A DNA stretch of 64,000 nt from Candidatus Poribacteria bacterium. Its GTDB lineage: Bacteria; Poribacteria; WGA-4E; WGA-3G. The DNA is taken from NCBI GenBank assembly GCA_026706025.1, contig JAPOZO010000007.1, positions 1 to 64,000 on the forward strand, in the 5' to 3' direction. The notes below the pieces were generated by a model. That model was not told the DNA's origin and made no database searches. It saw only the letters and a program-made list of their open reading frames with translations. Shown in pieces: positions 34,414 to 42,915 of the stretch (position 1 is its first letter; each line of letters starts with the position of its first letter). A program made the translations under genes and the position numbers.

Positions 34414-34566
34414 TGTAGGGTAACTTTTATAAGTCGAAGCATTGGCTGCTATCATTGCAAGCAAAAGGATGGACTGCCAAGAACACAAAACGCTTTGATG
34501 GAAATTATCTGTTCCTTTTGCCCTTGAAAATCAATGTACAAAATTAGAAGCGATTGGAGATTTACT

Positions 34567-35090
34567 ATGTTCATCATAAGAAATTGGTATTGGACACTCG
34601 CTATACTCGTTGTTCTCAGCATCGGGGGATTTCTGCTCTTAAGACCCTCCACACCAACGCCCGCGCTAGGACCGAGACATCCACCTCTGAAGACGGTGAG
34701 AGCCCCTATCAAATGACCCAAGGTGGACTGGATCAATTCATACAAACAACCGCACCCAGCATCAAGATACTCACTTCGGAAGATGGTCAAAGAGTCTATC
34801 AAATGACCCAGGGTGAACTGGATCAACTCATACAAACAGCCCGTGAGAAAGCTAAGGAAGCAGCTCAACTCCTCTTTGGAACAAAGACGGCAGAACTACT
34901 TGAAAAAAAAGAAACTTTACACACTGCAAAGGCTGCACGTGAACGGCGATTGTCTGAAATCTTCGATCGTGTTGCCGCACTCCCGAAACCCATCCGAGAT
35001 CCGGTTCTGGAACTTTTACCAGGGCGATTTAGCACACCTGAAATTGAGGCTTATGTTCTTGCTGAAATTAACAGCCGCATCAAAGACTAA
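34567..35090 (+). pseudogene. Small membrane-anchored protein, frameshifted
   Basis: ATG 34567, behind GGAG, opens a frame with a clean transmembrane anchor (YWTLAILVVLSIGGFLLL) that stops at 34716. The remainder continues in the minus-one frame from about 34660 (RTETSTSEDGESPYQMTQGG) to the stop at 35090. That part encodes two copies of a 30-residue unit (SEDG...YQMTQG.LDQ.IQT) and a helical tail (AREKAKEAAQLLFGTKTAEL, VLELLPGRFSTPEIEAYVLA). Restoring one base near 34660-34690 gives one protein of about 174 residues. Mutation, assembly error or programmed shift cannot be told apart here. No known family was recognised. Confidence 0.5.
34689..34868 (+). repeat. Tandem 90-bp duplication inside the small membrane gene
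   Basis: Two copies with a period of exactly 90 bp (start GAAGACGGT / GAAGATGGT) share TATCAAATGACCCA and CTGGATCAA. The period keeps the reading frame at 30 residues per copy. Confidence 0.65.
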
Positions 35091-35103
35091 GAAAAAATGC
35101 GCT

Positions 35104-35271
35104 ATGTTCCCTAAAATTCCAAAGCAAGTGGTATTCTACACCGCAATTTTCGGAAGGCAAATCAATATCGGGACTATACCTTTTTTGGCACTGATGAAGA
35201 TGTGGATGCTCGGTGGGATTATTATAACGCTAAATATACTGATCCGCCAATCGGTCAGCAAAACTGATTAA
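35104..35271 (+). pseudogene. Short gene fragment with frameshift, glycosyltransferase-like start
   Basis: ATG 35104 encodes PKIPKQVVFYTAIFG, a beta strand resembling the first strand of some nucleotide-sugar transferases (for example DUF616: VYTAIFGGYD). After about 35150 a protein-like sequence continues in another frame: NQYRDYTFFGTDEDVDARWD then YYNAKYTDPPIG, ending at TGA 35269-35271. The two halves together look like the first 55 residues of a degraded gene. The evidence is weak because the piece is short. Confidence 0.3.
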
Positions 35272-35322
35272 TAGTGGGCTGCTCACGGTAACTCTTCCTG
35301 AGTAATTCATTTCATATTCAAA

Positions 35323-35364
35323 AAGCGGGTTTCCATGGATCAAAAGTAATACAGAAACCCGCTT
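35323..35364. terminator. Hairpin before the WG-repeat gene
   Basis: AAGCGGGTTTC and GAAACCCGCTT, 11 perfect base pairs with a 20-nt loop. A T-rich tail (TTTTTG) follows only on the minus strand, where no gene ends, so its role as a terminator is doubtful. A similar hairpin flanks the gene on the other side. Confidence 0.4.
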
Positions 35365-35387
35365 AACTCATAAGATGAGTATTAAAA

Positions 35388-36293
35388 ATGCCAATACTTG
35401 GTTCCAAATTTGGTTACATTGATAAAAGTGGGCATTTTGTCATCCCTCCCCAGTTTGACCGTTGCTACGATTATACCGATGGATTAGCGACTGTGGAAAT
35501 TGAAGGGAAATACGGATTTATTGACAAAAACGGACATTTTGCCATCCCGCCGCAATTTGAGTGGGCACTCGGATTTTCAGAAGGGATCGCCGCTGTTTTC
35601 ATAAATGGAAAGTATGGTTACATTGACAAGTCCGCTACAACAGTAATACCTCCGACGTTTGAGGAGGTAAACGACTTTTCTGACGGACTTGCCTATGTAC
35701 GAACCAACACACAAAAAGGTTATATTAACCACACGGGAGCATGGGAACTTATTCCACCGTCTTATTACGATTGCTGGGCTCCCTTTTGTGATGGGTTGGC
35801 TGTCGCGGGGGTCTGTCGAGAAGATGAGATGAACAGCCGCGGTTACACTGCTGATTGGGAATGCACAGGTGAAGGATATATTGATAAAACCGGGGCGATA
35901 GTCATCCCACCTCAATTTAGAGAGGTAGACGACTTCTCCGAAGGACTCGCTCATGTCGAAATAGAAACGGGTGAACACGTCTTCATTGATATGATGGGAG
36001 ACGTAGCCGTGAAATTTGATTTTGATTATGCTTCCTATTACCCCTACTTTTCTGAAGGATTGATTAACGTAAAAATAGATGGAAAATATGGGTTTGCTGA
36101 TAAAATGGGGCGTGTCGTCGTTGAGCCGCAGTTTAAAGAAGCTTATAGATTCTCTGAAGGCCTTGCAGCTGCTCGCGTTAAAGAACGGTGGGGATACATT
36201 GATAAAACGGGAGAGTGGATGATTGAACCCAAGTATCTGGAGGCGCATAACTTTTCAGATGGGTTGGCACTGGTACTGGAAGTGCTTAACTGA
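35388..36293 (+). CDS. WG-repeat (KWG) protein
   Basis: A 301-residue protein made of eight repeats of about 34-38 residues with the pattern (Y/W/F)-G-(Y/F)-I-D-K-x-G...I-P-P-x-F...F-(S/T)-(D/E)-G-L-A, for example KYGYIDKSATTVIPPTFEEV and RWGYIDKTGEWMIEPKYLEA. Such WG repeats form an all-beta superstructure, often used for protein binding. There is no signal peptide or membrane segment, unlike many WG proteins, so it may be cytoplasmic. The ATG 35388 has no clear ribosome site. It is followed by a terminator and flanked by hairpins on both sides as a stand-alone cassette. Confidence 0.85.
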   Translation: MPILGSKFGYIDKSGHFVIPPQFDRCYDYTDGLATVEIEGKYGFIDKNGHFAIPPQFEWALGFSEGIAAVFINGKYGYIDKSATTVIPPTFEEVNDFSDGLAYVRTNTQKGYINHTGAWELIPPSYYDCWAPFCDGLAVAGVCREDEMNSRGYTADWECTGEGYIDKTGAIVIPPQFREVDDFSEGLAHVEIETGEHVFIDMMGDVAVKFDFDYASYYPYFSEGLINVKIDGKYGFADKMGRVVVEPQFKEAYRFSEGLAAARVKERWGYIDKTGEWMIEPKYLEAHNFSDGLALVLEVLN

Positions 36294-36336
36294 AGGAGCC
36301 GTCCATAGAGTAATCAGTCTCTTGAACCGATACCTC

Positions 36337-36377
36337 AAAAGTCTCCATTTTGATTTATACATCCGGAGGCTTTTTCT
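36337..36377. terminator. Bidirectional terminator between WG gene and SDR gene
   Basis: AAAAGTCTCC and GGAGGCTTTTT pair with an 18-nt loop. T tracts lie on both strands, fitting the convergent plus-strand WG gene and the long minus-strand run ending at 36403. Confidence 0.7.
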
Positions 36378-36402
36378 TCGGATGGACATTAAAACCGTTT
36401 TA

Positions 36403-37236
36403 CTACGTCTCTTTTGCTTGCTCTAACAATTCTGCTAACCGCTCAGCAAAACGGAGTTGACTGTCGTCTTCTGGCGCATAACCTATCACTTTCCGGGCGT
36501 TGGCAATACTCCAGAACTTATGCGAATTATCGCTGATACCGTAGAATATCTGGAACGGAATACCGTTTTCGTCCTCTATGTTCTCTGTCTCAATGCTTTT
36601 GACGAAGAGTTGCACCTGATCTCGGACGCTCAAGTATGCACCGAGTCCGCGGCGCATCGCCTTCAAATCGTCCGCTGAGGAATTCGCCATATCTGTCTCC
36701 CGTGGTCCTCCGATCCGTAATTGGACGTTCTGAAGTTTCTTACCGTCAACATGTCCAGTCGCAAAGACAAAGCCGAGATGTTCGTAAGCCTCTTTTGCCC
36801 AGCCGTAGAAGTTATCGGAGAGTGGACGCATCTCTGGTGTTACCACGTCCCACTTATCTGCCCAGATGAGCCGTTCATAGTAGTCAGCGGCGTGATTAGA
36901 ACTGCAGACAACGACGCGTCGGACATCGGTTTCAACACAGGTTTGATAGAGATTGTATGCCATCTGAACGTTGGCGAGTTCGTTTTCAAAATTGCCACCT
37001 TTGAAGGCACAATGGACGACTGCGTCAACGCCTTCAAAATGGTGTCTGTATGCATCTCTGACCGGGTCAGTGAGTTCAGCGATTTGGATCCCTTCGACCT
37101 CTTCGCCCTGCCGATTGGTGGTTCTCACGTCTAAGAGTATGAGTTCATAACGTTCACGAAACTCTGGGAGCATCCGTCCGGCAACATAGCCTGAGGCTCC
37201 GGTGATAAGAACTTTTCTACGGTTTGGCATTTTCAA
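36403..37236 (-). CDS. NAD(P)-dependent epimerase/dehydratase, extended SDR
   Basis: A 277-residue Rossmann-fold enzyme. The nucleotide loop is VLITGASGYVAGRMLPEF (residues about 8-25), followed by ILLDVR with an acidic strand end that suggests NAD. The catalytic Tyr and Lys fall in NFYGWAKEAYEHLG (YxxxK pattern), and VVCSSNHAADYY supplies the Ser. It is similar to uronate dehydrogenase and UDP-sugar epimerase-like SDRs. It is last in a minus-strand run after the PARIS-like pair (33 bp gap), but nothing indicates a defence role. Confidence 0.85.
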   Translation of the reverse strand: MKMPNRRKVLITGASGYVAGRMLPEFRERYELILLDVRTTNRQGEEVEGIQIAELTDPVRDAYRHHFEGVDAVVHCAFKGGNFENELANVQMAYNLYQTCVETDVRRVVVCSSNHAADYYERLIWADKWDVVTPEMRPLSDNFYGWAKEAYEHLGFVFATGHVDGKKLQNVQLRIGGPRETDMANSSADDLKAMRRGLGAYLSVRDQVQLFVKSIETENIEDENGIPFQIFYGISDNSHKFWSIANARKVIGYAPEDDSQLRFAERLAELLEQAKET

Positions 37237-37269
37237 GTGTCTCCATCTGTTGTTCTTTTGGAGGTGTTA

Positions 37270-38097
37270 TCAGGAAGTTGATATTTGTGATGTGATTTTT
37301 TGTTGTTGCTCGTTCAGTTTTTCTCTTACTTCATCTTCTAAACGAGAAAATAGTAAATCTGACTCAGGAACCGTAATTGCATCGTTGTACAGACCATGGT
37401 AGCTAACTGTAGCGTCCCGAAAGCCCTGCTTGGGTTTATTTAAAAAGCGGACGAGTAACTGAAAAAGAAGTTTTCCGCGGAGTTGAAGATGATATGTGCT
37501 CCTGACCTCCCTAACCCTTTCATGGTTTGAAGGCAGGAACTCCAAATCAGGTGCCAGAGTAGTCTTTTCAGGTGGAACAACCCGATTTAAATGATATGCC
37601 ACATCCACATGTTCCTCATCTCGAATAGATTCAAAGGTTTTTTCTCGTGGGTTCTTCTCTAAATATTCTTCCACTTTATGGGCAAACCACATGCTAATTG
37701 CGTCTAAGATTTGATCGTATTCTGCCTCATTTCCTATTCGATCCCTTAACTTGACGTATGAATACAAATCGTTCTCAATGCTATAACCTTCTGTCCAAAT
37801 AATGTCGTCATATTGATCTGGAATGCCCCTGAACAACCACATATCACGGTCAGCAATAAAAGCGACAGGGACATGCCTGAAGTCCCCCGCATTTTCATAT
37901 TCAGCAAGTTCCTCATAAAGATGAAGTAGAGTATCTTTGGAACCGGCACTGAAAAAACCGACATCAAATCTTCCTAAACGCTTCACTAATGTTCCATAGA
38001 TGATTTCATCATCTTGACCTTCAACAACAATGTTTGGCTTGTTAGAAAGACGCAGAGCATCAACTAAATTCTCTAAAGTAGGATCGGGCAATGACAT
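37270..38097 (-). CDS. DUF4435/TOPRIM-like protein, AriB-type partner of an ABC ATPase
   Basis: A 275-residue protein. IVVEGQDDEIIYGTLVKRLG (residues about 23-42) holds the TOPRIM-type Glu, VAFIADRDMWLF the DxD-type acidic pair, and WTEGYSIENDLYS a further conserved acidic patch. This matches DUF4435, the fold of the AriB effector in PARIS anti-phage systems. There the ATPase AriA holds AriB until a phage anti-restriction protein releases it. It begins 24 bp after the ATPase stop, in the AriA-AriB order. The call as a PARIS member is inference from fold, order and partner; other ATPase+DUF4435 pairs exist. Confidence 0.65.
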   Translation of the reverse strand: MSLPDPTLENLVDALRLSNKPNIVVEGQDDEIIYGTLVKRLGRFDVGFFSAGSKDTLLHLYEELAEYENAGDFRHVPVAFIADRDMWLFRGIPDQYDDIIWTEGYSIENDLYSYVKLRDRIGNEAEYDQILDAISMWFAHKVEEYLEKNPREKTFESIRDEEHVDVAYHLNRVVPPEKTTLAPDLEFLPSNHERVREVRSTYHLQLRGKLLFQLLVRFLNKPKQGFRDATVSYHGLYNDAITVPESDLLFSRLEDEVREKLNEQQQKITSQISTS

Positions 38098-38121
38098 TCA
38101 GATATCTCTTTCTTTATTTGC

Positions 38122-39282
38122 TCAATTACTTTCCAGTGGAATCTCTTTATGCCGATATCCAGTAAAAATAAAAGGTGAATGTGTTGCAATGAAAAACTGG
38201 TTACCAGTACTTTGATCAAGGAGCGTTGGTAGAAGCAGCCTTTGCCAATCAATGTGCAGGCTTAACTCCGGTTCATCAATGAAGATCGCTGTATCTTGGC
38301 GAAAGGCGTTGTAACACAGAAAACTGAACATCTGCTTTTCACCAGAAGAGAGTTTGTCAGAAGATATAGCATCTTTTGCTTCGCCAACAGTAATTCCATC
38401 TCTTCCTTCTATCAAAGTAACTCCGTCGGTCATTTCTCCACGAATAGTTTGCCCGGGAACATGTATCGCGTCATACCGTAGAATCTTCCGAGACAACTCA
38501 GATAACACAGAAAATGGTTTGCTCAACCGTTCTCGTTCCTCATTAACTTTTTCAATAGCATTCAGAATAGCCGAGGAATCTTGAGGAATCCCAGAAACTT
38601 TATCCTTATCTGGATTGTTTTGTATCTCTTTTGAAATGTTTTCTAATACCTGCGACTGACGGGTGGTGATATCTTCATAAATATCGGCGTATTTCTGTGT
38701 GAGCAGTTCACCGAGATCCGCTGTTGAAATTGAAGCAATGAACTTGTGTCCGTTGATTGACACCTCACCAGATAATCTCGACATTGAAACTTGAAGCATT
38801 TCCGGAGCGGCGGCGCGAAACCTCATCGTTGAGTCGTCGGCATCTGTCCTAATTCTCGAAAAACCGCCTTCCATTCTTCTAAAAGTTGGGAAGAATAGAC
38901 TCCGTTTGGTCGTTTGAGCAATCCGTTTTTCAAGCGAATTCACTCTATCCATATCTGTCGAGTTGACCCTTTCGGTTTCTTCATCTATGGCAATAGGTTC
39001 GTACACGTTATCTTCTTTACCGAATCTGTAACCACATATAATTTCGTCGGGCCTAACGCGTTCCATGCTCAAAGCGAACATATCCGTTTGAATTGCAATG
39101 GAATGAAGCGGAATTTGAGCAAGGATTTGATTAAGATTCCCACTAATGAGATACCATATCAGTTTCAGTAAAGTCGTCTTACCTGAGCCATTTGCGCCAG
39201 TAAAAATATTTAGGTCTTCATTAAACTCAAATTCACCATCAAGCCGCTTATTGAGTCCCTTAACTTTAAGATATTGTATCAT
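38122..39282 (-). CDS. ABC-type/AAA15-like ATPase, AriA-type
   Basis: A 386-residue ATPase of the RecF/OLD-like class. Walker A is FTGANGSGKTTLLKLIWYLI (residues about 28-47), the ABC signature is DKLSSGEKQMFSFLCYN, Walker B is TAIFIDEPELSLHIDWQRLL and the switch His is FFIATHSPFIF. The middle (about 130-280) is charged helical. Together with the DUF4435 gene 24 bp downstream it matches the two-gene architecture of PARIS. It has no endonuclease domain of its own, unlike OLD nucleases, consistent with the nuclease being in the partner. Confidence 0.8.
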   Translation of the reverse strand: MIQYLKVKGLNKRLDGEFEFNEDLNIFTGANGSGKTTLLKLIWYLISGNLNQILAQIPLHSIAIQTDMFALSMERVRPDEIICGYRFGKEDNVYEPIAIDEETERVNSTDMDRVNSLEKRIAQTTKRSLFFPTFRRMEGGFSRIRTDADDSTMRFRAAAPEMLQVSMSRLSGEVSINGHKFIASISTADLGELLTQKYADIYEDITTRQSQVLENISKEIQNNPDKDKVSGIPQDSSAILNAIEKVNEERERLSKPFSVLSELSRKILRYDAIHVPGQTIRGEMTDGVTLIEGRDGITVGEAKDAISSDKLSSGEKQMFSFLCYNAFRQDTAIFIDEPELSLHIDWQRLLLPTLLDQSTGNQFFIATHSPFIFTGYRHKEIPLESN

Positions 39283-39327
39283 CTATTTTACCTCACAGAG
39301 ATAGTTTCCAACGTAAGATCTGAACGC

Positions 39328-41016
39328 CTATGGAATCTCCAGTTTTTCTTTACAATGCTGCGCAAGGATTTTCATTTCCGAGATAACTTGTGCCTCGGTT
39401 TTAATCAGATGGTTAAAGAGTGGTGGTGTCGGCTGCCGATTAAAAAGTTTGTCAAAGAAGCTGCGCTGTGCGTGTGCTGGTATCTGGAAATGCGAAGTGT
39501 CGTTACGCGACGGTTCTACTCCCAAGTATTCAATTGAAAGATAATGTGCAACATCCTCTTGGGTAATGTTCCCTTCATGAATGCTTCCTGTATTTCTGCG
39601 TCCGTAACTGATGGCATAGACTCTGCCACTCATTTGGCTGAGCACCGTATAACCACCGACATCAACATTTTCGTTCCAACACTTCTCAAAACCGTTTTTC
39701 GGCAGACGTTCACGGAGTTCTTCGGCAGAACGCACCACAAATCTGTTCTGATGCGGCGTTTTGATAATAAGGAAACCTTCATCTTGTACCTCTAACGGTA
39801 GCTGCCCCGTGAGTAGTTCAACAGAATCCAAGGTCCAGATAATGCCGTTTCGGATACCCTTTGCCATGTTATGGTGTCTCTCAACAAATTCGCCGTTCAG
39901 CGGATGCAGACGATAGGCACCACCGCCATTGAAAGTTTCCCGCAATTTTCGACGGTGTTCTATCACAGGGAACCGTTTTTTAGGAACCGGTATCTCTAAC
40001 CGCAGTGTATATCCGGTCTGTAAATCGGTTGTGAGGTTCAGCTGGGATTGGCGAAGTTCGGCTAATCGGGTCAAGGCGGTTTGACTTTTGGATAAGACGC
40101 GCCCAATTAGATACTCGCGACGAAGCCCTGGGATTTCTGTAGCGAGGCGTTCACGGGTTGGCGCATCCATCTGTTCCAACATAATCTTATGTTCCCATCG
40201 TGTCCCGCGTTCATGCATCAAAATTTGGAACTGCTGCATATCACCAGCAGTACGGATATAACCGAGGGCAGTCCAAGGATCAAAGGTTGCGCGGTAGTTC
40301 CCACTGGTTTCAGCATCACCACTCGCCAAGACGCAATCTCGCCGTTCATATCGCGAATAAAGCCCGAATTGAAATTCAAAATCTTCGTAAGGTGATAACG
40401 CCTCTCGCAAATCGCGTGCGAACTCGCTGCCCCGTGCGAATTGCTTGAAAATTTGCTCCGTACGCTGTGGTTGGTTGAGGGCATCAAGGAACGTTCCAAT
40501 CGGGATACCACCTTCTTCCACGCCTTCATCTTCGCTTTTGCCAAAGACCTTGGTTTTGGTTTTGAAGGGCGGGTTCCGGAGGGAGACATCGCGTTGTGAA
40601 ACGAGTTGCAATGCTGGATCATCTGCAACATCCTTGAGCGCAGGCGCGTCCCCGAGGATCTCTGCGAGTTTCACATCATCAATCTTTTCCGTCAAGTCAA
40701 CACCACGTTTCAGCTCAGCGAAATGGATGATGTCGTCGAGACTATACCGGATTGGTGCGCTTGAAGAGAGGTTATCGTAGTTAGAACGATGGAAGCGGAT
40801 GCGCGGCTTGATGCGAAAGACCGGGGTGAGACCATAATCCTTCAGTAACACATACAACGTGACGGTATAAGAATCCACATGGACCTTCTGTGCAAGGATT
40901 CCATCGCGCGCTGCGTCATTTTCGACGATTAACCGATCTTGGACAAGACTGCTATCGTTACCGAAAATCATCATCCGATGTTCTTCTCTATTATCATCAA
41001 CTAACATGGGATGCAT
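39328..41016 (-). CDS. Large hypothetical protein, 562 residues
   Basis: A soluble-looking protein with no signal peptide or membrane helix. Strand-rich segments alternate with charged helices: PVFRIKPRIRFHRSNYDNLS, FEFQFGLYSRYERRDCVLAS, ILMHERGTRWEHKIMLEQM, RVYAISYGRRNTGSIHEGNI. The Arg/Lys/Glu-rich strands vaguely recall triphosphate-tunnel (VTC/CYTH) proteins, which would suit the CHAD genes upstream, but I cannot trace the motifs and do not assign a function. It lies 45 bp before the PARIS-like ATPase gene and is separated from ROK by a tandem-repeat array. Confidence 0.6.
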   Translation of the reverse strand: MHPMLVDDNREEHRMMIFGNDSSLVQDRLIVENDAARDGILAQKVHVDSYTVTLYVLLKDYGLTPVFRIKPRIRFHRSNYDNLSSSAPIRYSLDDIIHFAELKRGVDLTEKIDDVKLAEILGDAPALKDVADDPALQLVSQRDVSLRNPPFKTKTKVFGKSEDEGVEEGGIPIGTFLDALNQPQRTEQIFKQFARGSEFARDLREALSPYEDFEFQFGLYSRYERRDCVLASGDAETSGNYRATFDPWTALGYIRTAGDMQQFQILMHERGTRWEHKIMLEQMDAPTRERLATEIPGLRREYLIGRVLSKSQTALTRLAELRQSQLNLTTDLQTGYTLRLEIPVPKKRFPVIEHRRKLRETFNGGGAYRLHPLNGEFVERHHNMAKGIRNGIIWTLDSVELLTGQLPLEVQDEGFLIIKTPHQNRFVVRSAEELRERLPKNGFEKCWNENVDVGGYTVLSQMSGRVYAISYGRRNTGSIHEGNITQEDVAHYLSIEYLGVEPSRNDTSHFQIPAHAQRSFFDKLFNRQPTPPLFNHLIKTEAQVISEMKILAQHCKEKLEIP

Positions 41017-41030
41017 CCTCCCTCAATTTT

Positions 41031-41209
41031 GGCGTAGCTTGCAAGCCAAAACTTGCTATAGAGATGTGGCGTAGCTTGCAAGCCAAAACTTGCTATAGAG
41101 ATGTGGCGTAGCTTGCAAGCCAAAACTTGCTATAGAGATGTGGCGTAGCTTGCAAGCCAAAACTTGCTATAGAGATGTGGCGTAGCTTGCAAGCCAAAAC
41201 TTGCTATAC
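41031..41209. repeat. Five tandem 37-bp hairpin repeats
   Basis: The unit ATGTGGCGTAGCTTGCAAGC + CAAAACTTGCTATAGAG is repeated with a 37-bp period (GGCGTAGC at 41031, 41068, 41105, 41142 and 41179), essentially without differences between copies. Each unit can form a GCAAG/CTTGC hairpin with loop CCAAAA. There are no spacers, so it is not a CRISPR. It fills the gap upstream of the 562-residue gene. Confidence 0.9.
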
Positions 41210-41241
41210 AAAAGTAACGATGCCGCCGCGTCTCGGTTACC

Positions 41242-42216
41242 CTATCCTGTTCCTGATCGCTGTCGTGCCAGTGCTGCTGCACCGAGAATACCTGAATTGT
41301 CACCGAGTTTCGCTTGCACAATCTGGACCCCGTCTAACGTATTCGGGAGCGCGTATTTTTCCGCCGCTGCACGGATATCGTCCAAGAACGTATCGTCGAG
41401 TGCTTCAACAACGCCACCACCTAACACAATCATCTCTGGATTTAAGAAATTCACGATGGAACCGATGCCGATGCCGAGGTATTTCGTCACTTTTTTGAAA
41501 ACTTTCAGGGTTAATTTATCGTTTGCGCGAATCGCCTTTGCTAAAACGCCACTCCGAATGGCACTCAAGTCGCCATCGGTGAGTTTGGAGAGCACACTTT
41601 TCTTTCCTTTTTTTAGAATTGCGTTCTGGAACTGTTTGGTCATGGCGGTTCGGCTTGCGAGTGCTTCCAGACAGCCACGCGTGCCGCATCCGCATTTCGG
41701 TCCACCGGCTTTGACGACGATATGCCCGATTTCGCCAGCTGTCTTGCTTGCACCATGGAACAATTCGCCTTGCAGGATGATACCGCCACCGATGCCAGTG
41801 CCTACAAAAATCCCGACGACGTTTTCTACCCCTTGTCCAGCCCCGAACACGTGTTCGCCGAGTGTTCCAACGTTCACATCGTTATCAACGAACGTCGGAA
41901 TGCCGATGCGTGCTTCAAGTTCTGCCTTCAGTGGAACGTCTCGCCAACCGAGGTTCGGCGCGAAAATGACAACGCCTGTCTCTGGATCAAGCGGTCCCGG
42001 CGCGCCAATCCCGACGGCTTCAATTGACGCTTCGTTAACGCCTGATTTGCCAATAGCCTTTTGGATAGCGTCGGCGATCCGATCGATAACAACAGATGTG
42101 CCTTCGTCCGCTTTCGTTGGAACTTTGGCTGTACTTAAAATATTGCCTTCAGCGTCAATGACAGCGGACAGAATCTTGGTGCCCCCCATATCGACACCGA
42201 CAACGTTACTACGCAT
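41242..42216 (-). CDS. ROK-family sugar kinase (glucokinase-like)
   Basis: A 324-residue ROK kinase that phosphorylates a hexose with ATP. The phosphate loop is VGVDMGGTKILSAVID (residues 6-21), the catalytic Asp lies in TFVDNDVNVGTLGEHVFGAG, the second ATP motif is GIFVGTGIGGGIIL, and the zinc-binding CGCGTRGCLEALASR is complete with His in GEIGHIVV. There is no N-terminal helix-turn-helix, so it is an enzyme rather than a ROK repressor. Glucose is the likeliest substrate by similarity. It follows the split CHAD genes in the same run. Confidence 0.92.
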   Translation of the reverse strand: MRSNVVGVDMGGTKILSAVIDAEGNILSTAKVPTKADEGTSVVIDRIADAIQKAIGKSGVNEASIEAVGIGAPGPLDPETGVVIFAPNLGWRDVPLKAELEARIGIPTFVDNDVNVGTLGEHVFGAGQGVENVVGIFVGTGIGGGIILQGELFHGASKTAGEIGHIVVKAGGPKCGCGTRGCLEALASRTAMTKQFQNAILKKGKKSVLSKLTDGDLSAIRSGVLAKAIRANDKLTLKVFKKVTKYLGIGIGSIVNFLNPEMIVLGGGVVEALDDTFLDDIRAAAEKYALPNTLDGVQIVQAKLGDNSGILGAAALARQRSGTG

Positions 42217-42286
42217 TGCGATTATCTCCTGTCGGCACGTGTTCCACGTGTCTTTTTGCGGTTGACTTGATTATGATGCCAACTTT

Positions 42287-42820
42287 TTAATAGCAGGTTT
42301 TCGGTTTACGAGCGGCACCGAAAAAGGATAACAGTTGGTGTTTGAAGTTTGCTGCTGATAGTTGTTCCCATTTTTCCAAAAATGTTTTGTAATCCGCGTT
42401 TCGGGTCTCTCTTGCCTGAGTAATGAGTTTAGCAATACCGGGTGTTACAGTCCCCTGCTCTGATTGTGTCCCATAATCGGTTAGAATCTCTAAGACGACA
42501 TCACAGTCGTGGATATCGCCGAGTATTTCTTGCAGATCAACAATCACCTTGAGAAATTCAGTAAAACGTTTGTTATCTGCCATAGTAACTTCTCCGGAAT
42601 GCATTTTCGGAGGCCCGTAAACTAAACGAAAGAGTTCCATGGTATACCGAAGACGTTTAATCGAAATTCGCATATTATGGAGTTCTTCACGCCTCGCTGC
42701 GTCGTGAATAAACGGTTCCCACGTGTAGACCTCTTCAACCTTCTGCGGAAGAATAATACGTGCGTTTTCGCGATAGCTGCGCAGCGGCTTAACACCGGTA
42801 ATTTTATGCGCTTTCGCCAT
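42287..42820 (-). CDS. CHAD-domain protein, C-terminal half of the domain
   Basis: A 177-residue helical protein. I start it at ATG 42820 (MAKAHKITGVKPL), with GGAG 8 nt before. It carries the second CHAD signature ELHNMRISIKRLRYTMELFR and LQEILGDIHDCDVVLEIL, which in normal CHAD proteins belong to the C-terminal four-helix bundle. The first half is encoded by the separate upstream gene. CHAD domains bind polyphosphate through these His, Arg and Lys residues. The two products probably assemble into one domain. Confidence 0.8.
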   Translation of the reverse strand: MAKAHKITGVKPLRSYRENARIILPQKVEEVYTWEPFIHDAARREELHNMRISIKRLRYTMELFRLVYGPPKMHSGEVTMADNKRFTEFLKVIVDLQEILGDIHDCDVVLEILTDYGTQSEQGTVTPGIAKLITQARETRNADYKTFLEKWEQLSAANFKHQLLSFFGAARKPKTCY

Positions 42821-42915
42821 TTCTGTTCTCCTAACAGTCGGTAGTGCATTTGGCATTTACAAAGGTTTGTCCTTCCACGAAAACCTCTTACTAACCGCTG
42901 ATAACCGATAGCCAA

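Noticed and set aside
35323-35364. Attenuator or riboswitch before the WG-repeat gene
   Set aside because: Only one simple hairpin is present with no alternative pairing, and its T tract is on the other strand.
37270-39282. OLD-family nuclease system of Gabija type
   Set aside because: The ATPase has no fused TOPRIM domain and there is no UvrD-like helicase; the separate DUF4435 gene fits the PARIS architecture better.
41031-41209. Possible CRISPR array
   Set aside because: The 37-bp units follow each other directly with no variable spacers and no cas genes are in the window.
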